The notes below the pieces were generated by a model. That model saw nothing but the letters and a program-made list of their open reading frames with translations. It ran no database searches and was not told the DNA's origin. The position numbers and the translations under genes are program-made. This document shows positions 1 through 9,088 of a stretch of DNA of 64,000 nucleotides, piece after piece. Numbering within the stretch: the first letter of the stretch is position 1; every line of letters begins with the position of its first letter. The DNA comes from Methanoculleus bourgensis MS2 (GTDB lineage Archaea > Halobacteriota > Methanomicrobia > Methanomicrobiales > Methanoculleaceae), in the NCBI RefSeq assembly GCF_000304355.2, contig NC_018227.2:2725775-2789774 (forward strand), given 5' to 3'.

Positions 1-621
1 CGCACCAACAGGCCCGTGGATAGCCCAATGCAGTTTGTTCTGCACGGTTTTGAAGAACTCAAGCGTCAGCGGGTGCTTCGGATCATAGTCGACGCTCGTT
101 GCATAGATATCGGTGATCTTCTGATAGAACCGCCGCTCCGACGCCCTGATATCACGGATCCGCTCCAGAAGTTCATCGAAGTAGTCCCGTCCGATCCCGC
201 CGGACTCCTTCAGGCGCTCATCATCCAGAACAAAACCCTTCACCACGTACTCCGCTAGCTGCTTCGTCGCCCACTGCCGGAACCGGGTCCCCTGGTGCGA
301 ACGCACCCGGTAGCCCACGGCAAGGATCACGTCGAGGTTGTAGAAGTCCACCAGGCGTTCGACCTGACGATCTCCCTCCTGTTGAACTATCCGGAATTTC
401 CGGATAGTTGCCTGGGGGTGGAGTTCGCCTTCCTCGTAAATATTCTTGATATGCCCGTTAATTGTCTTGACAGACCTCTGATACAACTCCGCGATCAACC
501 GTTGCGGCAGCCAGACCGTCCCGTCGAACAGGCGGACCTGCACACGGGTCTCACCTCCTTCAGTCTGGTAGAGGAGGAACTCAGACGCCCCCTCGAGCGG
601 CACCGGCGTCTCCTCGCTCAT
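1..621 (-). CDS. RhuM-family protein, N-terminal 207 residues (runs off the left edge)
   Basis: The minus strand is open from an ATG at 621 to the window edge with no stop. The protein begins MSEETPVPLEGASEFLLYQT and contains the RhuM-family core: an early DGTVWLPQRLIAELY segment that looks like a helix-turn-helix-like DNA-binding start, then VKTINGHIKNIYEEGEL, FYNLDVILAVGYRVRS and, near the edge, FFKTVQNKLHWAIHG. These blocks are diagnostic of the RhuM (virulence protein, PF13310) family, usually about 330 residues, so roughly a third is missing. The family was first named from a Salmonella pathogenicity island, but its molecular role is unknown; in archaea it is usually found in accessory or defence-rich DNA. 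The right-hand neighbour is divergent. Family assignment is firm, function is not. Confidence 0.85.
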   Translation of the reverse strand, partial: MSEETPVPLEGASEFLLYQTEGGETRVQVRLFDGTVWLPQRLIAELYQRSVKTINGHIKNIYEEGELHPQATIRKFRIVQQEGDRQVERLVDFYNLDVILAVGYRVRSHQGTRFRQWATKQLAEYVVKGFVLDDERLKESGGIGRDYFDELLERIRDIRASERRFYQKITDIYATSVDYDPKHPLTLEFFKTVQNKLHWAIHGPVGA

Positions 622-790
622 GCCGATCCCCCCCCGGCACGTTCTGTATCGGGTTCCACGCCTCATCGGCCTTACCATAAAGGAGATTTGGCCGCATCCC
701 GTTATCAAGATAGGACATGCGGGGCGAAAGTGAATAACTTTCCATCACATTTCGAAGGACTCATACCTCCATCCATCACATGATAACCAA

Positions 791-1822
791 ATGATCGACA
801 GAGACTCCGGCATCGACCCCCTGACGCTGATCCTCGCCCTCCTCATCCTCATCGGGATCATCATCGCCTTCTGGCCCCTCCTCGACGCCGTGGTGCTCGC
901 GTTCTCCCTTGCTGCCGTCCTCGTCCCGTTCAAACAGCGCCTGGCCGGCCGCTACTCCTCAGACCGCACCGCCGCCGTCATCATCACGACCCTCTCCTTC
1001 GCCGTAGTCTCAGGAATACTCGTCTTGACGGCGGCGATCATCTACACAAACCTCGACTACATCTTCGGCATGGCAAACACCATCATCCGCTGGGTGCAGA
1101 CCTTCCCCGGCGCCGGCGCCCTCTCCCCCGAGATGCTCGCTGGAACCCTTCGGGCCGTCGTCGGTGCCCTCCGTGCCTACATCGAAGACATCGCCGTAGA
1201 CCTCCCCATAATCCTCTTAAAGGCGTTCATCTTCTTCCTCGCGCTCTACCTCTTCGTCCTCTCCGGCGATCACGTTGCGCGGGAACTCCGGTCAGTCCTC
1301 CCCGGGCGCCTCGCAGCCTCAGTGAACAGCCTCTCGGGAAAGACCGTCGACACCCTCTACGCCGTCTACATCGTCAACGTCCAGGTGGCCCTCATCACCT
1401 TCCTCGTCTCCATCCCCTTCTTCATACTCTGGGGCTACGGCCACGTCCTCTTCTTCTCGGTCCTGATGGGCATCTTCCAGCTCGTCCCGTTCCTCGGACC
1501 CCAGCTCCTGATCATCTTCCTTGCCATCTACGCCCTCGCCTGCGGCGACATCCCCCGAGCCGTCGCGATGCTTGCCGTCGGCTACCCCCTGATATCAGGG
1601 TCCGCCGACTTCTACTTCCGGCCCAAGATGATGGGGAAGCGGACGGCGATCCATCCCGTCCTGATGATGATCGGCCTCTTTGGGGGGCTTGCGCTCTTCG
1701 GGCTCCTCGGGGTGATCCTCGGCCCGCTCTTCGCCGCGCTCCTGGTCTCCGCCTACGAGCTCCTCATCGCGCAGCTCCGGTCCGGGAAAGAGGAGGCGAT
1801 AGCGGTCAACGGTCAGGGGTAA
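791..1822 (+). CDS. AI-2E family transporter (first of three)
   Basis: This 343-residue protein is almost entirely hydrophobic, with about seven to eight membrane segments. It has the AI-2E/PerM family layout (PF01594): paired N-terminal helices, an extended soluble section around residues 95-140, then a C-terminal bundle containing GIFQLVPFLGPQ and GLFGGLALFGLLGVILGPL. The family includes TqsA, proposed to move autoinducer-2, and Na+(Li+)/H+ antiporters, so the substrate cannot be read from sequence. The ATG at 791 comes after about 170 bp of divergent intergenic DNA shared with the RhuM gene. SulP follows after 31 bp, suggesting co-transcription. Two further members of the same family lie at 3.5 and 10.9 kb. 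Confidence 0.9.
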   Translation: MIDRDSGIDPLTLILALLILIGIIIAFWPLLDAVVLAFSLAAVLVPFKQRLAGRYSSDRTAAVIITTLSFAVVSGILVLTAAIIYTNLDYIFGMANTIIRWVQTFPGAGALSPEMLAGTLRAVVGALRAYIEDIAVDLPIILLKAFIFFLALYLFVLSGDHVARELRSVLPGRLAASVNSLSGKTVDTLYAVYIVNVQVALITFLVSIPFFILWGYGHVLFFSVLMGIFQLVPFLGPQLLIIFLAIYALACGDIPRAVAMLAVGYPLISGSADFYFRPKMMGKRTAIHPVLMMIGLFGGLALFGLLGVILGPLFAALLVSAYELLIAQLRSGKEEAIAVNGQG

Positions 1823-1853
1823 CTATATCCCGCGCTCCGCCCCCTTCCGGAGC

Positions 1854-3461
1854 ATGCCCGCCCGAAAGCAGCGGTGGAGGAGGAGCCTCCCGGCCGACCT
1901 CATGGCCGGGGCGACCACCGCCCTCGTCGGCATCCCGCAGGCGATGGGGTTTGCCATCGTCGCCGGCGTCAACCCCGTCTATGGCCTCTACGCCGCCACA
2001 TTCGCGACAGCGATCGGGGCGCTCCTCACCGGCTCCTCCTATCTCAAGGTGATGCTCTCAAACATCCTCGCGGTCTCGATCTACTCGGTTCTCGCCCCCA
2101 TCCCGGAGGCCGACATCCCCGCCACCCTCTTTGTCCTGACGCTCCTTGTCGGGATCTTCCAGCTCGGGTTTGGGCTCGTCCGGGCCGGCAGCCTGACCGG
2201 GTTCATATCAAACGCCGTCCTCACCGGGTTCATCATCGGGGGGGCGCTTCTCATCATCCTCGGGCAACTCGGGAACCTCACTGGGTACGAACTCGAGAGA
2301 GGCGGGATCAGGATCTTTGCGGCGGCTGACCTCCTCCGCCACACCGCCGAAATCAACCCCCAGGCTCTCGCGGTCGGCCTCCTCACCACCGGGCTCGTCC
2401 TTGCCTTCCGGCGGGTGCCGCATCTCCGCACCGCTGCCCTGCTCCTCCCGATCATCATAGCGACCCTCATCGTCCGGGCCGCGGAGATCGAGGTCGCGCT
2501 CGTCAGCGATATCAGCGCCATCCCGGCAGGCCTCCCCGCCCCCGTCATCCCCGACCTCGCCCTCGCACCCGGGCTCCTCGTCCCGGCGCTCGCCCTCGCC
2601 ATCCTCGGGCTTGTGATGGCCGTCGGGGTCACGGAGAAGACCCCGGAACCTGACGGGACCATCGCCGACGTGAACCAGGACTTCCGGGGGCAGGGGATCA
2701 CGAACATCCTCACGAGTCTCTTCCAGTGCGCACCGGCGAGCGGGTCACTCTCGGCGACAGCGCTCAACGTGAGTGCGGGGGCAGAGACCCGGGCAGCAAA
2801 CCTCTTCTCAGGCGTCATCGTCGGACTGCTCATCCTCCTTGCAGGACCGCTCGCGGAACTGATACCCCTCCCGGCTCTCGCCGGACTCCTGATTCTCATC
2901 GGGGCAGAACTCATGTACCGGCCTCACGAGATCGCCTGTATCTGGAAGTACTCCCGCTCCGGACGCTGGGCGATGGTTGCAACCTTTCTCTCCACCCAGG
3001 TGCTCCCGCTCCAGTACAGCATCTACATCGGGGTCTTCCTCTCGCTTGCCATCTACCTGGTCACCTCCACCCGGGGGGCCTCCGTGGTACGCCTCGTGCC
3101 GGTGGGCGAAGGGATGTTCCGGGAAGAGCGGGCGCCGGACCGGCTCCCGGAGGGGCAGGTCACCGTCCTCTCGATCTCAGGCAACGTCTTCTTCGCCACA
3201 CTCCAGGCCATCGAGCGATCGCTCCCGTCCCCCGAAGGAGCGAGGGGCGCCGTCGTGATCTTTGCCCTCCGGGGGCAGGTCGAGGCCGGGACCGGGCTCT
3301 TCCGGATGCTGGAGCGGTACGCCCGGCAGGTTCACGCCCACGGGAGCCGGCTCATCCTCGCTGAGGTCGACCCCGGGCTCCTTGCGGGCCTCAGCGAGAC
3401 CGGAGCGACGCCGGTCATCGGCGAGTCGATCTTCGAGGCTATCCGGGCGGCCGACAGGTGA
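1854..3461 (+). CDS. SulP family inorganic anion transporter with STAS domain
   Basis: This 535-residue protein has the SulP/SLC26 layout. An N-terminal membrane domain opens with the signature LPADLMAGATTALVGIPQAM, followed by about ten to twelve helices (roughly residues 20-410). A soluble C-terminal STAS domain starts near residue 430 (GQVTVLSISGNVFFATLQAI) and runs to the end. Family members move sulfate, bicarbonate or other anions, usually by symport or exchange; the ion here is not determinable. ATG at 1854 follows the upstream AI-2E gene by 31 bp, and another AI-2E gene follows, so the three are probably one transcription unit of membrane proteins. Confidence 0.92.
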   Translation: MPARKQRWRRSLPADLMAGATTALVGIPQAMGFAIVAGVNPVYGLYAATFATAIGALLTGSSYLKVMLSNILAVSIYSVLAPIPEADIPATLFVLTLLVGIFQLGFGLVRAGSLTGFISNAVLTGFIIGGALLIILGQLGNLTGYELERGGIRIFAAADLLRHTAEINPQALAVGLLTTGLVLAFRRVPHLRTAALLLPIIIATLIVRAAEIEVALVSDISAIPAGLPAPVIPDLALAPGLLVPALALAILGLVMAVGVTEKTPEPDGTIADVNQDFRGQGITNILTSLFQCAPASGSLSATALNVSAGAETRAANLFSGVIVGLLILLAGPLAELIPLPALAGLLILIGAELMYRPHEIACIWKYSRSGRWAMVATFLSTQVLPLQYSIYIGVFLSLAIYLVTSTRGASVVRLVPVGEGMFREERAPDRLPEGQVTVLSISGNVFFATLQAIERSLPSPEGARGAVVIFALRGQVEAGTGLFRMLERYARQVHAHGSRLILAEVDPGLLAGLSETGATPVIGESIFEAIRAADR

Positions 3462-3516
3462 GGCCCCGCCTGGAAAACTCTTTCTTCCGGAAAGCCCCAA
3501 TACCTGTTCTGTGGAT

Positions 3517-4539
3517 ATGACCGGCGAAAGTCTCTCCCCCCCTGCCCGCATCGCGATCGTCGGAGCGGCGGTCGTCATCGTCCTCGCAGGGGTCAGGGCG
3601 GCCACGCCGATCCTCGGTCCGTTCCTCGTCGCGGTCTTCTTCGCTATGATCACCGCGCCCGCCATGGCGTGGATGACACGCCGGGGGGTGCCGCCGGTCA
3701 TCGCCGCCGGGACGGTGGTCGCGGGGCTCATCGGGATCCTCGTCGGGGCGGCCCTCTTCCTCGGGGCGGCCCTCACACAGTTTCTCCTCTCCCTGCCCCG
3801 TTACCGGGCGGCGCTCGAGGCGCAGGCGGCCGCCCTCGCCAGTTACGGCATCGACCCCGGCAGCATCCGGATCTGGGACTACATCGACCAGGGAACAGTG
3901 GTCAGGGAGGTCGCCGGACTCGCCCGGCAGGTCGGGAGCATCGCCTTCGACGCCTTCCTTGTCTTCATCGCTATCGGGTTCCTCCTCCTTGAGGCGCCCC
4001 GGCTCGCGGCGGGGCTCAGGCGGCACCTCGGGGCGGAGAGCCCCCTCTACCGGCACTTCTCGCAGTCGGGCCGGCTCCTCATCGAGTACGTGATCGTCAG
4101 GACCAAAGTGAACCTGGTCACCGGTGTCGGGACCGGGCTCTTCCTCTACATCCTCGGGGTCGAGTTCGCTGCGCTCTGGGGGTTCGTCGCCTTCGTGCTC
4201 AGTTACGTCCCCTACATCGGTCTCGTCGCTGCCGCAATCCCGCCCACGCTCCTCGCCCTGGTCGGGATCGGGCCGGCGGGCGCGGTCACCGTCATCATCG
4301 CCATCGCCCTCATCGACGCCGCCGCCGAGAACCTGATCTTCCCCCAGATCGCGAGCCAGGGGCTCAACCTCTCGCCGTTCGTCGTCCTCTTCTCCGTCGT
4401 CTTCTGGGGCCTCATCCTCGGGGCGGTCGGGGTCTTCCTCGCCATCCCCCTGACGATCGCGGTGAAACTCTTCCTCGAGAGCTGGGATGAGACACGGTGG
4501 ATTGGTGAACTGATGGACGCAGGGGACCGGCGGGAGTAG
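3517..4539 (+). CDS. AI-2E family transporter (second of three)
   Basis: The 340-residue reading from ATG 3517 starts MTGESLSPPARIAIVGAAVV. It has the AI-2E family fold: an N-terminal helix pair, a soluble helical region around residues 85-130, and a C-terminal membrane bundle with VAFVLSYVPYIGLVAAAIPP and GLILGAVGVFLAIPLT. The frame is open further upstream, but that extension overlaps SulP and reads as low-complexity Arg/Pro/Ser shadow, so 3517 is preferred. It lies 55 bp after SulP. The final motif (LFLESWDETRWIGELM) closely matches the end of the third copy (AAVDDTRWLAALM), so copies two and three are closer to each other than to copy one. Substrate unknown. Confidence 0.88.
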   Translation: MTGESLSPPARIAIVGAAVVIVLAGVRAATPILGPFLVAVFFAMITAPAMAWMTRRGVPPVIAAGTVVAGLIGILVGAALFLGAALTQFLLSLPRYRAALEAQAAALASYGIDPGSIRIWDYIDQGTVVREVAGLARQVGSIAFDAFLVFIAIGFLLLEAPRLAAGLRRHLGAESPLYRHFSQSGRLLIEYVIVRTKVNLVTGVGTGLFLYILGVEFAALWGFVAFVLSYVPYIGLVAAAIPPTLLALVGIGPAGAVTVIIAIALIDAAAENLIFPQIASQGLNLSPFVVLFSVVFWGLILGAVGVFLAIPLTIAVKLFLESWDETRWIGELMDAGDRRE

Positions 4540-4600
4540 GCCGGAGGCGTTATATACCCCGTGATATATCCTGTGCCGGATATTATTCAGGAGGGTATGT

Positions 4601-5122
4601 ATGAGCGATCTGGTTGTCATCGCCTACGATGGCGAGGATACCGCGTTCCGGGTCAGAGACCGGCTGGTCAGCCTGACGAAGGAGCACGTCATCGAACTGG
4701 AGGACCTGGTGGTCGTCGTCCACCACCGGGACGGGAAGACCGAGATCAAGCAGTCCACCGATCTCGCAAGCCTGGGGGCGCTCTCCGGCGCCTTCTGGGG
4801 GCTCCTGATCGGCCTGATCTTCTTAGCGCCGATCTTCGGGCTTGCCATCGGCGCTATCGCCGGCGCACTCGCCGGACGCTTCTCAGACTACGGCATCGAC
4901 GACAAATTCATAAAAGAGGTCGCGGAGAGCGTCGGCCCGGGCAACTCCGCGGTATTCCTGCTCATCAAGAAGATGACGCCTGACAAGGTTGTCGACGCCA
5001 TCAGGGACTATGGAGGCCATGTCATCAGGACGTCGCTCTCTGAGACAGAGGAGGCGAACCTCCGCGAAGCGTTCGGGGCCGGAGTACCGGCAAAAGCAGA
5101 AGTGCCGCCGCCCTCGGCGTAA
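4601..5122 (+). CDS. DUF1269 domain-containing membrane-associated protein
   Basis: The 173-residue protein opens MSDLVVIAYDGEDTAFRVRD, typical of DUF1269 (PF06897). An N-terminal ferredoxin-like part is followed by a Gly/Ala-rich hydrophobic hairpin around residues 60-95 (GALSGAFWGLLIGLIFLAPI) and then a second small alpha/beta part with AVFLLIKKMTPDKVVDAI. The family is common in bacteria and archaea, often beside stress or membrane genes, and has no established biochemical role. The start is supported by a CAGGAGGG ribosome-binding site just upstream, and a TATA-like GATATATC lies near 4562. Confidence 0.85.
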   Translation: MSDLVVIAYDGEDTAFRVRDRLVSLTKEHVIELEDLVVVVHHRDGKTEIKQSTDLASLGALSGAFWGLLIGLIFLAPIFGLAIGAIAGALAGRFSDYGIDDKFIKEVAESVGPGNSAVFLLIKKMTPDKVVDAIRDYGGHVIRTSLSETEEANLREAFGAGVPAKAEVPPPSA

Positions 5123-5260
5123 GCGGGGATACGAGGGGGGTTATCTGCACGGAGCAGGACGGTTGCGGGCACTGATATCAGGCTTGAGCGGTGGTGATGC
5201 CGGGGATAGGGCCGGGGCAGGCAGGAGGATGTTTAACGGTGCTCATCCAAATATGGATGT

Positions 5261-5872
5261 ATGAAGAGACCCATCGGCCTCTACCTCGCCTACCTCTTCC
5301 AGTTCCTCATCGCCGCAAACATCTTCATCGCCCTCTCGCTCGGTGAGTACTCGCAGGTCTTCGGCGGCGTCCTTGCGCTCGGCCTGACACTGGTCCCCGC
5401 CATCGTCACCCGCCGGGGGAACATCACGCTCCCCTGGGAGATCAACCTCCTCGTCGCCCTCTCGCTCTACCTCCACGTGGCGGGCGGAGTCAGGGGGTTC
5501 TACGACCTCTACTACCCCTACTACGACAAGGTCGCTCACCTCATCTCAGGGATAACCGTCTCGGTGCTCGCCTTCGTCGCAGTCCTGCTCCTCGACCGGT
5601 TCAGCAGGCTCAACCTCTCCCGGTGGATGATCGTCGGGTTCATCATCATCTTCGCGATGGCGATGGAGGGGTTCTGGGAGATCTATGAATGGCTGTTCGA
5701 CACCTTCCTCGGGACAAACCTCCAGCACGGCCTCGACGATACCATGCTTGATATGATCTTCGTCCTCATCGGGGCGGTCATCGTTGCACTCACCGGGAAC
5801 CGGTACCTCTCAGAGTTCTCAAAAGAGGAACTCACCGGGAAGATGGTCCCAAAAGAACCCCGGAGAGAGTGA
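5261..5872 (+). CDS. DUF2238/YjdF-like multi-pass membrane protein
   Basis: This 203-residue protein has about six predicted membrane segments. It carries the polar marks of the YjdF/DUF2238 group: YYDKVAHLISG in the middle, EGFWEIYEWLFD next, then LDDTMLDMIFVLIGAVI, which together place conserved His, Glu and Asp residues in or beside the membrane. The function of the family is unknown. The ATG at 5261 follows about 140 bp of intergenic DNA. Downstream, the PHP gene starts after 77 bp. The family assignment rests on recognised motifs rather than on a search. Confidence 0.7.
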   Translation: MKRPIGLYLAYLFQFLIAANIFIALSLGEYSQVFGGVLALGLTLVPAIVTRRGNITLPWEINLLVALSLYLHVAGGVRGFYDLYYPYYDKVAHLISGITVSVLAFVAVLLLDRFSRLNLSRWMIVGFIIIFAMAMEGFWEIYEWLFDTFLGTNLQHGLDDTMLDMIFVLIGAVIVALTGNRYLSEFSKEELTGKMVPKEPRRE

Positions 5873-5949
5873 CGGGCGGACATCACCCCCGGGCAGGGAA
5901 CCCTTTTTTACCCCGGCGACCTACCGGTGATCAGGCAGACAGCGATCCC

Positions 5950-6816
5950 ATGCGCTATTATAAAGACATCATATTCGAAAAGCCCGTACCGGAAGAGATC
6001 CGGCGGCTCGGGCTGCTCCCGGCGGACCTGCACTTTCACACCAGCTACTCCGACTCCGCCACCCGCGTGCGTGACGCACTGAAACTCGCGGCCCGGCGGG
6101 GGATCGGGCTTGCAATCACAGACCATAACCAAGTCGGCGGGGTGCTTGAGGCCGGGCGGCAGAAGAGCCGCGTCCCCCTCATCCCCGGGATCGAGGTCAG
6201 CGCCAACGACGGCCCGCACATCCTCCTCTACTTCTCCGCGGTCTCCGACCTCGTGGACTTCTACAGCCACCATGTCGAGAAGAACCGTAGGACCGGCCCC
6301 TTCACCGCGATACGCCTCGACACCGCCGATATCCTCGAGGCGGGCGAGGGCTACCCCTGCATCACGGTCGAGGCGCACCCCTGCGGTTACGCCTTCCTGA
6401 ACCGGGGAGTCCAGCGGTGCGTCGCCGGGGATTACATCGACGAAGAGGTCTTCTCCCGCCTCGACGCACTCGAGGTCATCTGCGGCGGGATGGCCCGGTC
6501 CCACAACCAGAAGGCGGCCGAACTCGCCACCGCCCACGGCCTCGGCCGGACGGGCGGAACCGACGGCCACCTCCTCCATGAACTCGGCGGGGTCGTCACC
6601 TGCGCAGAGGCCGATACCGCAGAAGAGTTCCTGGAAGCTGTCCGTAGGAGAGAGACCGTCATCATCGGCCACGAGCGGCCGCTCGTCGAGAAGGCGGTGA
6701 TGGGGACCGCGGTCCTCCCGCACCACCTCCCCTACACTGTCCCCATCCTCCAGGCACGCTGGGAGCAGAGCCTCCCCAGGATCAGAAAGTTCGTCAGGAC
6801 CCGGCTGAACGGGTGA
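5950..6816 (+). CDS. PHP domain-containing metal-dependent phosphoesterase-like protein
   Basis: The 288-residue protein starts MRYYKDIIFEKPVPEEIRRL. It has the PHP-domain metal motifs: ADLHFHTSYSDS (HxH) near residue 20, ITDHNQVGG near residue 55, GIEVSAND near residue 80 and, late, GRTGGTDGHLLHELGG (Asp-Gly-His). These residues bind a di- or trinuclear metal site in PHP phosphoesterases. Substrate is unknown; archaeal stand-alone PHP proteins include nucleotide and phosphosugar phosphatases. An in-frame extension upstream of 5950 exists but reads as Pro/Arg-rich leader, so the ATG at 5950 is chosen. The gene is convergent with cardiolipin synthase, ending 10 bp before its stop. Confidence 0.85.
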   Translation: MRYYKDIIFEKPVPEEIRRLGLLPADLHFHTSYSDSATRVRDALKLAARRGIGLAITDHNQVGGVLEAGRQKSRVPLIPGIEVSANDGPHILLYFSAVSDLVDFYSHHVEKNRRTGPFTAIRLDTADILEAGEGYPCITVEAHPCGYAFLNRGVQRCVAGDYIDEEVFSRLDALEVICGGMARSHNQKAAELATAHGLGRTGGTDGHLLHELGGVVTCAEADTAEEFLEAVRRRETVIIGHERPLVEKAVMGTAVLPHHLPYTVPILQARWEQSLPRIRKFVRTRLNG

Positions 6817-6825
6817 GCGGCCCTC

Positions 6826-8265
6826 TCACCCGAGCGGCGAGAAGAGCCGGGAGACCGACTCCTTCATCCTGACCCGGCGGGGCCGCGCCCGGTAGCTCTC
6901 CAGCGTGATCTCGGTCGAGACGACGAGGTCTTCCTCGAAGGCCCGTGCAAGTTCAGCCCCGACCGCCGCATCGTAGAAGAAGGCGTTCGCCTCAAAGTTC
7001 AGCCGGAAACTCCGCACATCCCAGTTCGCGCTCCCGACCGACCCCGCCTTTCCGTCGACGACGATCGTCTTTGCGTGGAGGAACCCGTCATCGTAGGTGT
7101 AGGCCCGCACCCCGGCGTCGAGGAGATCGCCGATGAACGAGAGGCTCGCCCAGTAGACGAACGGGTGGTCGGGCTTGCAGGGGATCATGACCCTGACGTC
7201 AACCCCGGAGAGCGCTGCGATCCGCAGGGCGTCGGTGACGCTATCGTCGGGTACGAAGTAAGGTGTCTGGATGTAGACCGACTCCCGGGCGGAGTTGATC
7301 AGTTTGATGTAGCCCTCCTTTATTGGGTTCCACCGGGTATCCGGGCCGCCGGAGACGATCTGGACCGGTGTCGTCCCGCGGTCGCCGGGGTCAGGGAAGT
7401 AGTGGGAGCGGGGGCCCGGCCCCGGGTACTCGCCGGTCACGTAATGCCAGTCAAGGAAGAACCGGAGCTGGAGAAGCTGGACAGCCCGCCCCGTGATCCG
7501 GAAAGCGGTATCGCGCCAGGGGCCAAGAGGACCTTTTCCCAGGTAGTCGTCCCCGATGTTGAACCCGCCGATGAACCCCACCGTCCCGTCGATGACCGCG
7601 ATCTTTCGGTGGTTGCGGTAGTTGACCCGGTAGACCGAGGGAAAGAAGACCCCGATCTCCCCGCCGGCATCGGTCAGTTCCGAGAACGCCTTCCGTGACC
7701 CACCCCCGGCACGGGTTCCCATCGCGTCGAAGAGGAGGCGGACCTCGACGCCCTCCCGTGCCTTCTCCGCGAGGGCGTGGACGACCGCCCGCCCCAGTTC
7801 GTCGTTGTTGATGACGAAGTACTCCAGGTGGATGTGGTGGCGTGCCCCCCGGATCGCGGCAAAGAGCGCGTCGAACTTATCCTTACCCCGGGTGTAGAGA
7901 TCGACCCGGTTCCCCCCGGTCAGGAACGCTCGGTTGTTCTGGAGGAGAAGAAAGATCGTCTCGCGGAACTCCTCAGCCTCGGGGGTGGAGAACCGGTAGT
8001 GGGGGTCGGCAAACTCACGGTACTGCTCCAGGAAGACCTCCTGCAGGAACCGGCGGTCTTCCTCCCTTTTGATGACAAACATCTTCTGCCGGGTGTAGTT
8101 CTGCCCGAAGAGCAGATAGAGTACAAAGCCGATCGACGGCAGGGAGAAGAGGACCACCAGCCAGGCCAGGGCCGCCGTCGGGTTCCTCCGCTCGAAGAAG
8201 ACGATGGTGACGGCAAATATGACGTTGAGGACCAGGATGATGGCAAGTATTATCTCAAGGGCCAT
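6826..8265 (-). CDS. cls: Cardiolipin synthase-type phospholipase D protein
   Basis: This 479-residue protein has two N-terminal membrane helices (about residues 3-25 and 33-53) followed by two phospholipase D domains. The first HKD motif is HRKIAVIDG with GGFNIGDDYLG after it (about residue 220); the second is HAKTIVVDGKAGSVGSANWD (about residue 400). This is the bacterial-type cardiolipin synthase layout and length. Bacterial Cls joins two phosphatidylglycerols; archaeal homologues are known to make ether-lipid cardiolipin analogues, so that role is likely here. Both catalytic motifs are intact. The gene stands alone between a convergent PHP gene and a same-strand export-family gene 90 bp upstream. 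Confidence 0.93.
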   Translation of the reverse strand: MALEIILAIILVLNVIFAVTIVFFERRNPTAALAWLVVLFSLPSIGFVLYLLFGQNYTRQKMFVIKREEDRRFLQEVFLEQYREFADPHYRFSTPEAEEFRETIFLLLQNNRAFLTGGNRVDLYTRGKDKFDALFAAIRGARHHIHLEYFVINNDELGRAVVHALAEKAREGVEVRLLFDAMGTRAGGGSRKAFSELTDAGGEIGVFFPSVYRVNYRNHRKIAVIDGTVGFIGGFNIGDDYLGKGPLGPWRDTAFRITGRAVQLLQLRFFLDWHYVTGEYPGPGPRSHYFPDPGDRGTTPVQIVSGGPDTRWNPIKEGYIKLINSARESVYIQTPYFVPDDSVTDALRIAALSGVDVRVMIPCKPDHPFVYWASLSFIGDLLDAGVRAYTYDDGFLHAKTIVVDGKAGSVGSANWDVRSFRLNFEANAFFYDAAVGAELARAFEEDLVVSTEITLESYRARPRRVRMKESVSRLFSPLG

Positions 8266-8356
8266 TCCGTTGCTGCCTCCTTGCCGGAACCGGGCATGAC
8301 CATTCTATCTCTCCATAGAAGTATATCCGTCTGCCGGGGAGGGGATCTCCGGCCCG

Positions 8357-8896
8357 TCAGGCGAGCACCCGCACGAACCCGAGTGCGACAAGTATGAGAA
8401 AGACCGTGACAGCAACCCACCCTATGGTGATGAAGAGGAGGGAGAGACCTCTGTCCCACCGCAGGATCCAGCCGATCACAGCGCTCGAGTAGAGGCCGAC
8501 GACCGGCATCGCCGGGAGGATGATGAGGGTGATTGCACCGTATTTCGCAAGATACGGTACCCTCTGCATCTTCTCCTCAGTGCGCCGGAGCATATCCCTG
8601 ACGCGTGCCGACTGGATGGCGAACGCATCGCAGATGAACAGAATAGCAAGCACGCTACCGACCTCGACCAGCGTCATGATCACGAGGACCGCGACGGGAT
8701 GCATCCCCATCCCCACGCCGACAAAGGCGGCATTTGCCTGGAGAACGATGGTGGACGAGATCAGAGCGAGCACCTGTGCCGTCGGGATGCCGAGAGCCAG
8801 GCCAAGAGCGAGGGGGAGGAGTGTAGCGAAGAGAAACAATGCTGCCAGCGCCTTTATGGCCTGACGAAGCCAGATCAACACAGCTGAGAGGAACAT
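8357..8896 (-). CDS. Small multidrug export family protein (Sm_multidrug_ex)
   Basis: The 179-residue protein has about five membrane segments and the family features of PF06695: an early hydrophobic stretch, then NAAFVGVGMGMHPVAVLVIM, a basic loop around RVRDMLRRTEEKMQRVPYLA, and a Pro/Gly-rich late helix (ILPAMPVVGLYSSAVIGWIL). The family name comes from homology, and transport substrates are not established. An in-frame ATG 99 bp further out (8995) would add a hydrophilic leader unlike the family. A TATA-like ATATATGC about 40 bp ahead of 8896 supports the shorter start. Divergent from the DUF308 gene. Confidence 0.75.
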   Translation of the reverse strand: MFLSAVLIWLRQAIKALAALFLFATLLPLALGLALGIPTAQVLALISSTIVLQANAAFVGVGMGMHPVAVLVIMTLVEVGSVLAILFICDAFAIQSARVRDMLRRTEEKMQRVPYLAKYGAITLIILPAMPVVGLYSSAVIGWILRWDRGLSLLFITIGWVAVTVFLILVALGFVRVLA

Positions 8897-9088
8897 CTCT
8901 GCCGTCCTTGCAGGCAGGGAGAGCGGGACCGCATATATCTCTTTCTCATGTTCACCAGGCGCACCAGACTTGCGCTCAAAGAGTGCCTCTCGCACCCGTT
9001 CACCGGCTATTCTCCATACGGGTGCCCGCCGCCGGGGGAAGACATATGTTTATATACCGGGACCAGACCTCTTGCCCGTGGTGGCGTT

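Noticed and set aside
295..783. Open plus-strand frame of 162 codons at the left edge
   Set aside because: It is the antisense shadow of the RhuM-family gene, whose minus-strand reading has clear family motifs.
3439..4620. Long minus-strand frame of 393 codons opposite the second AI-2E gene
   Set aside because: Its product is an Asp/Glu/Arg/Pro-rich low-complexity sequence, typical of the antisense of GC-rich membrane protein genes.
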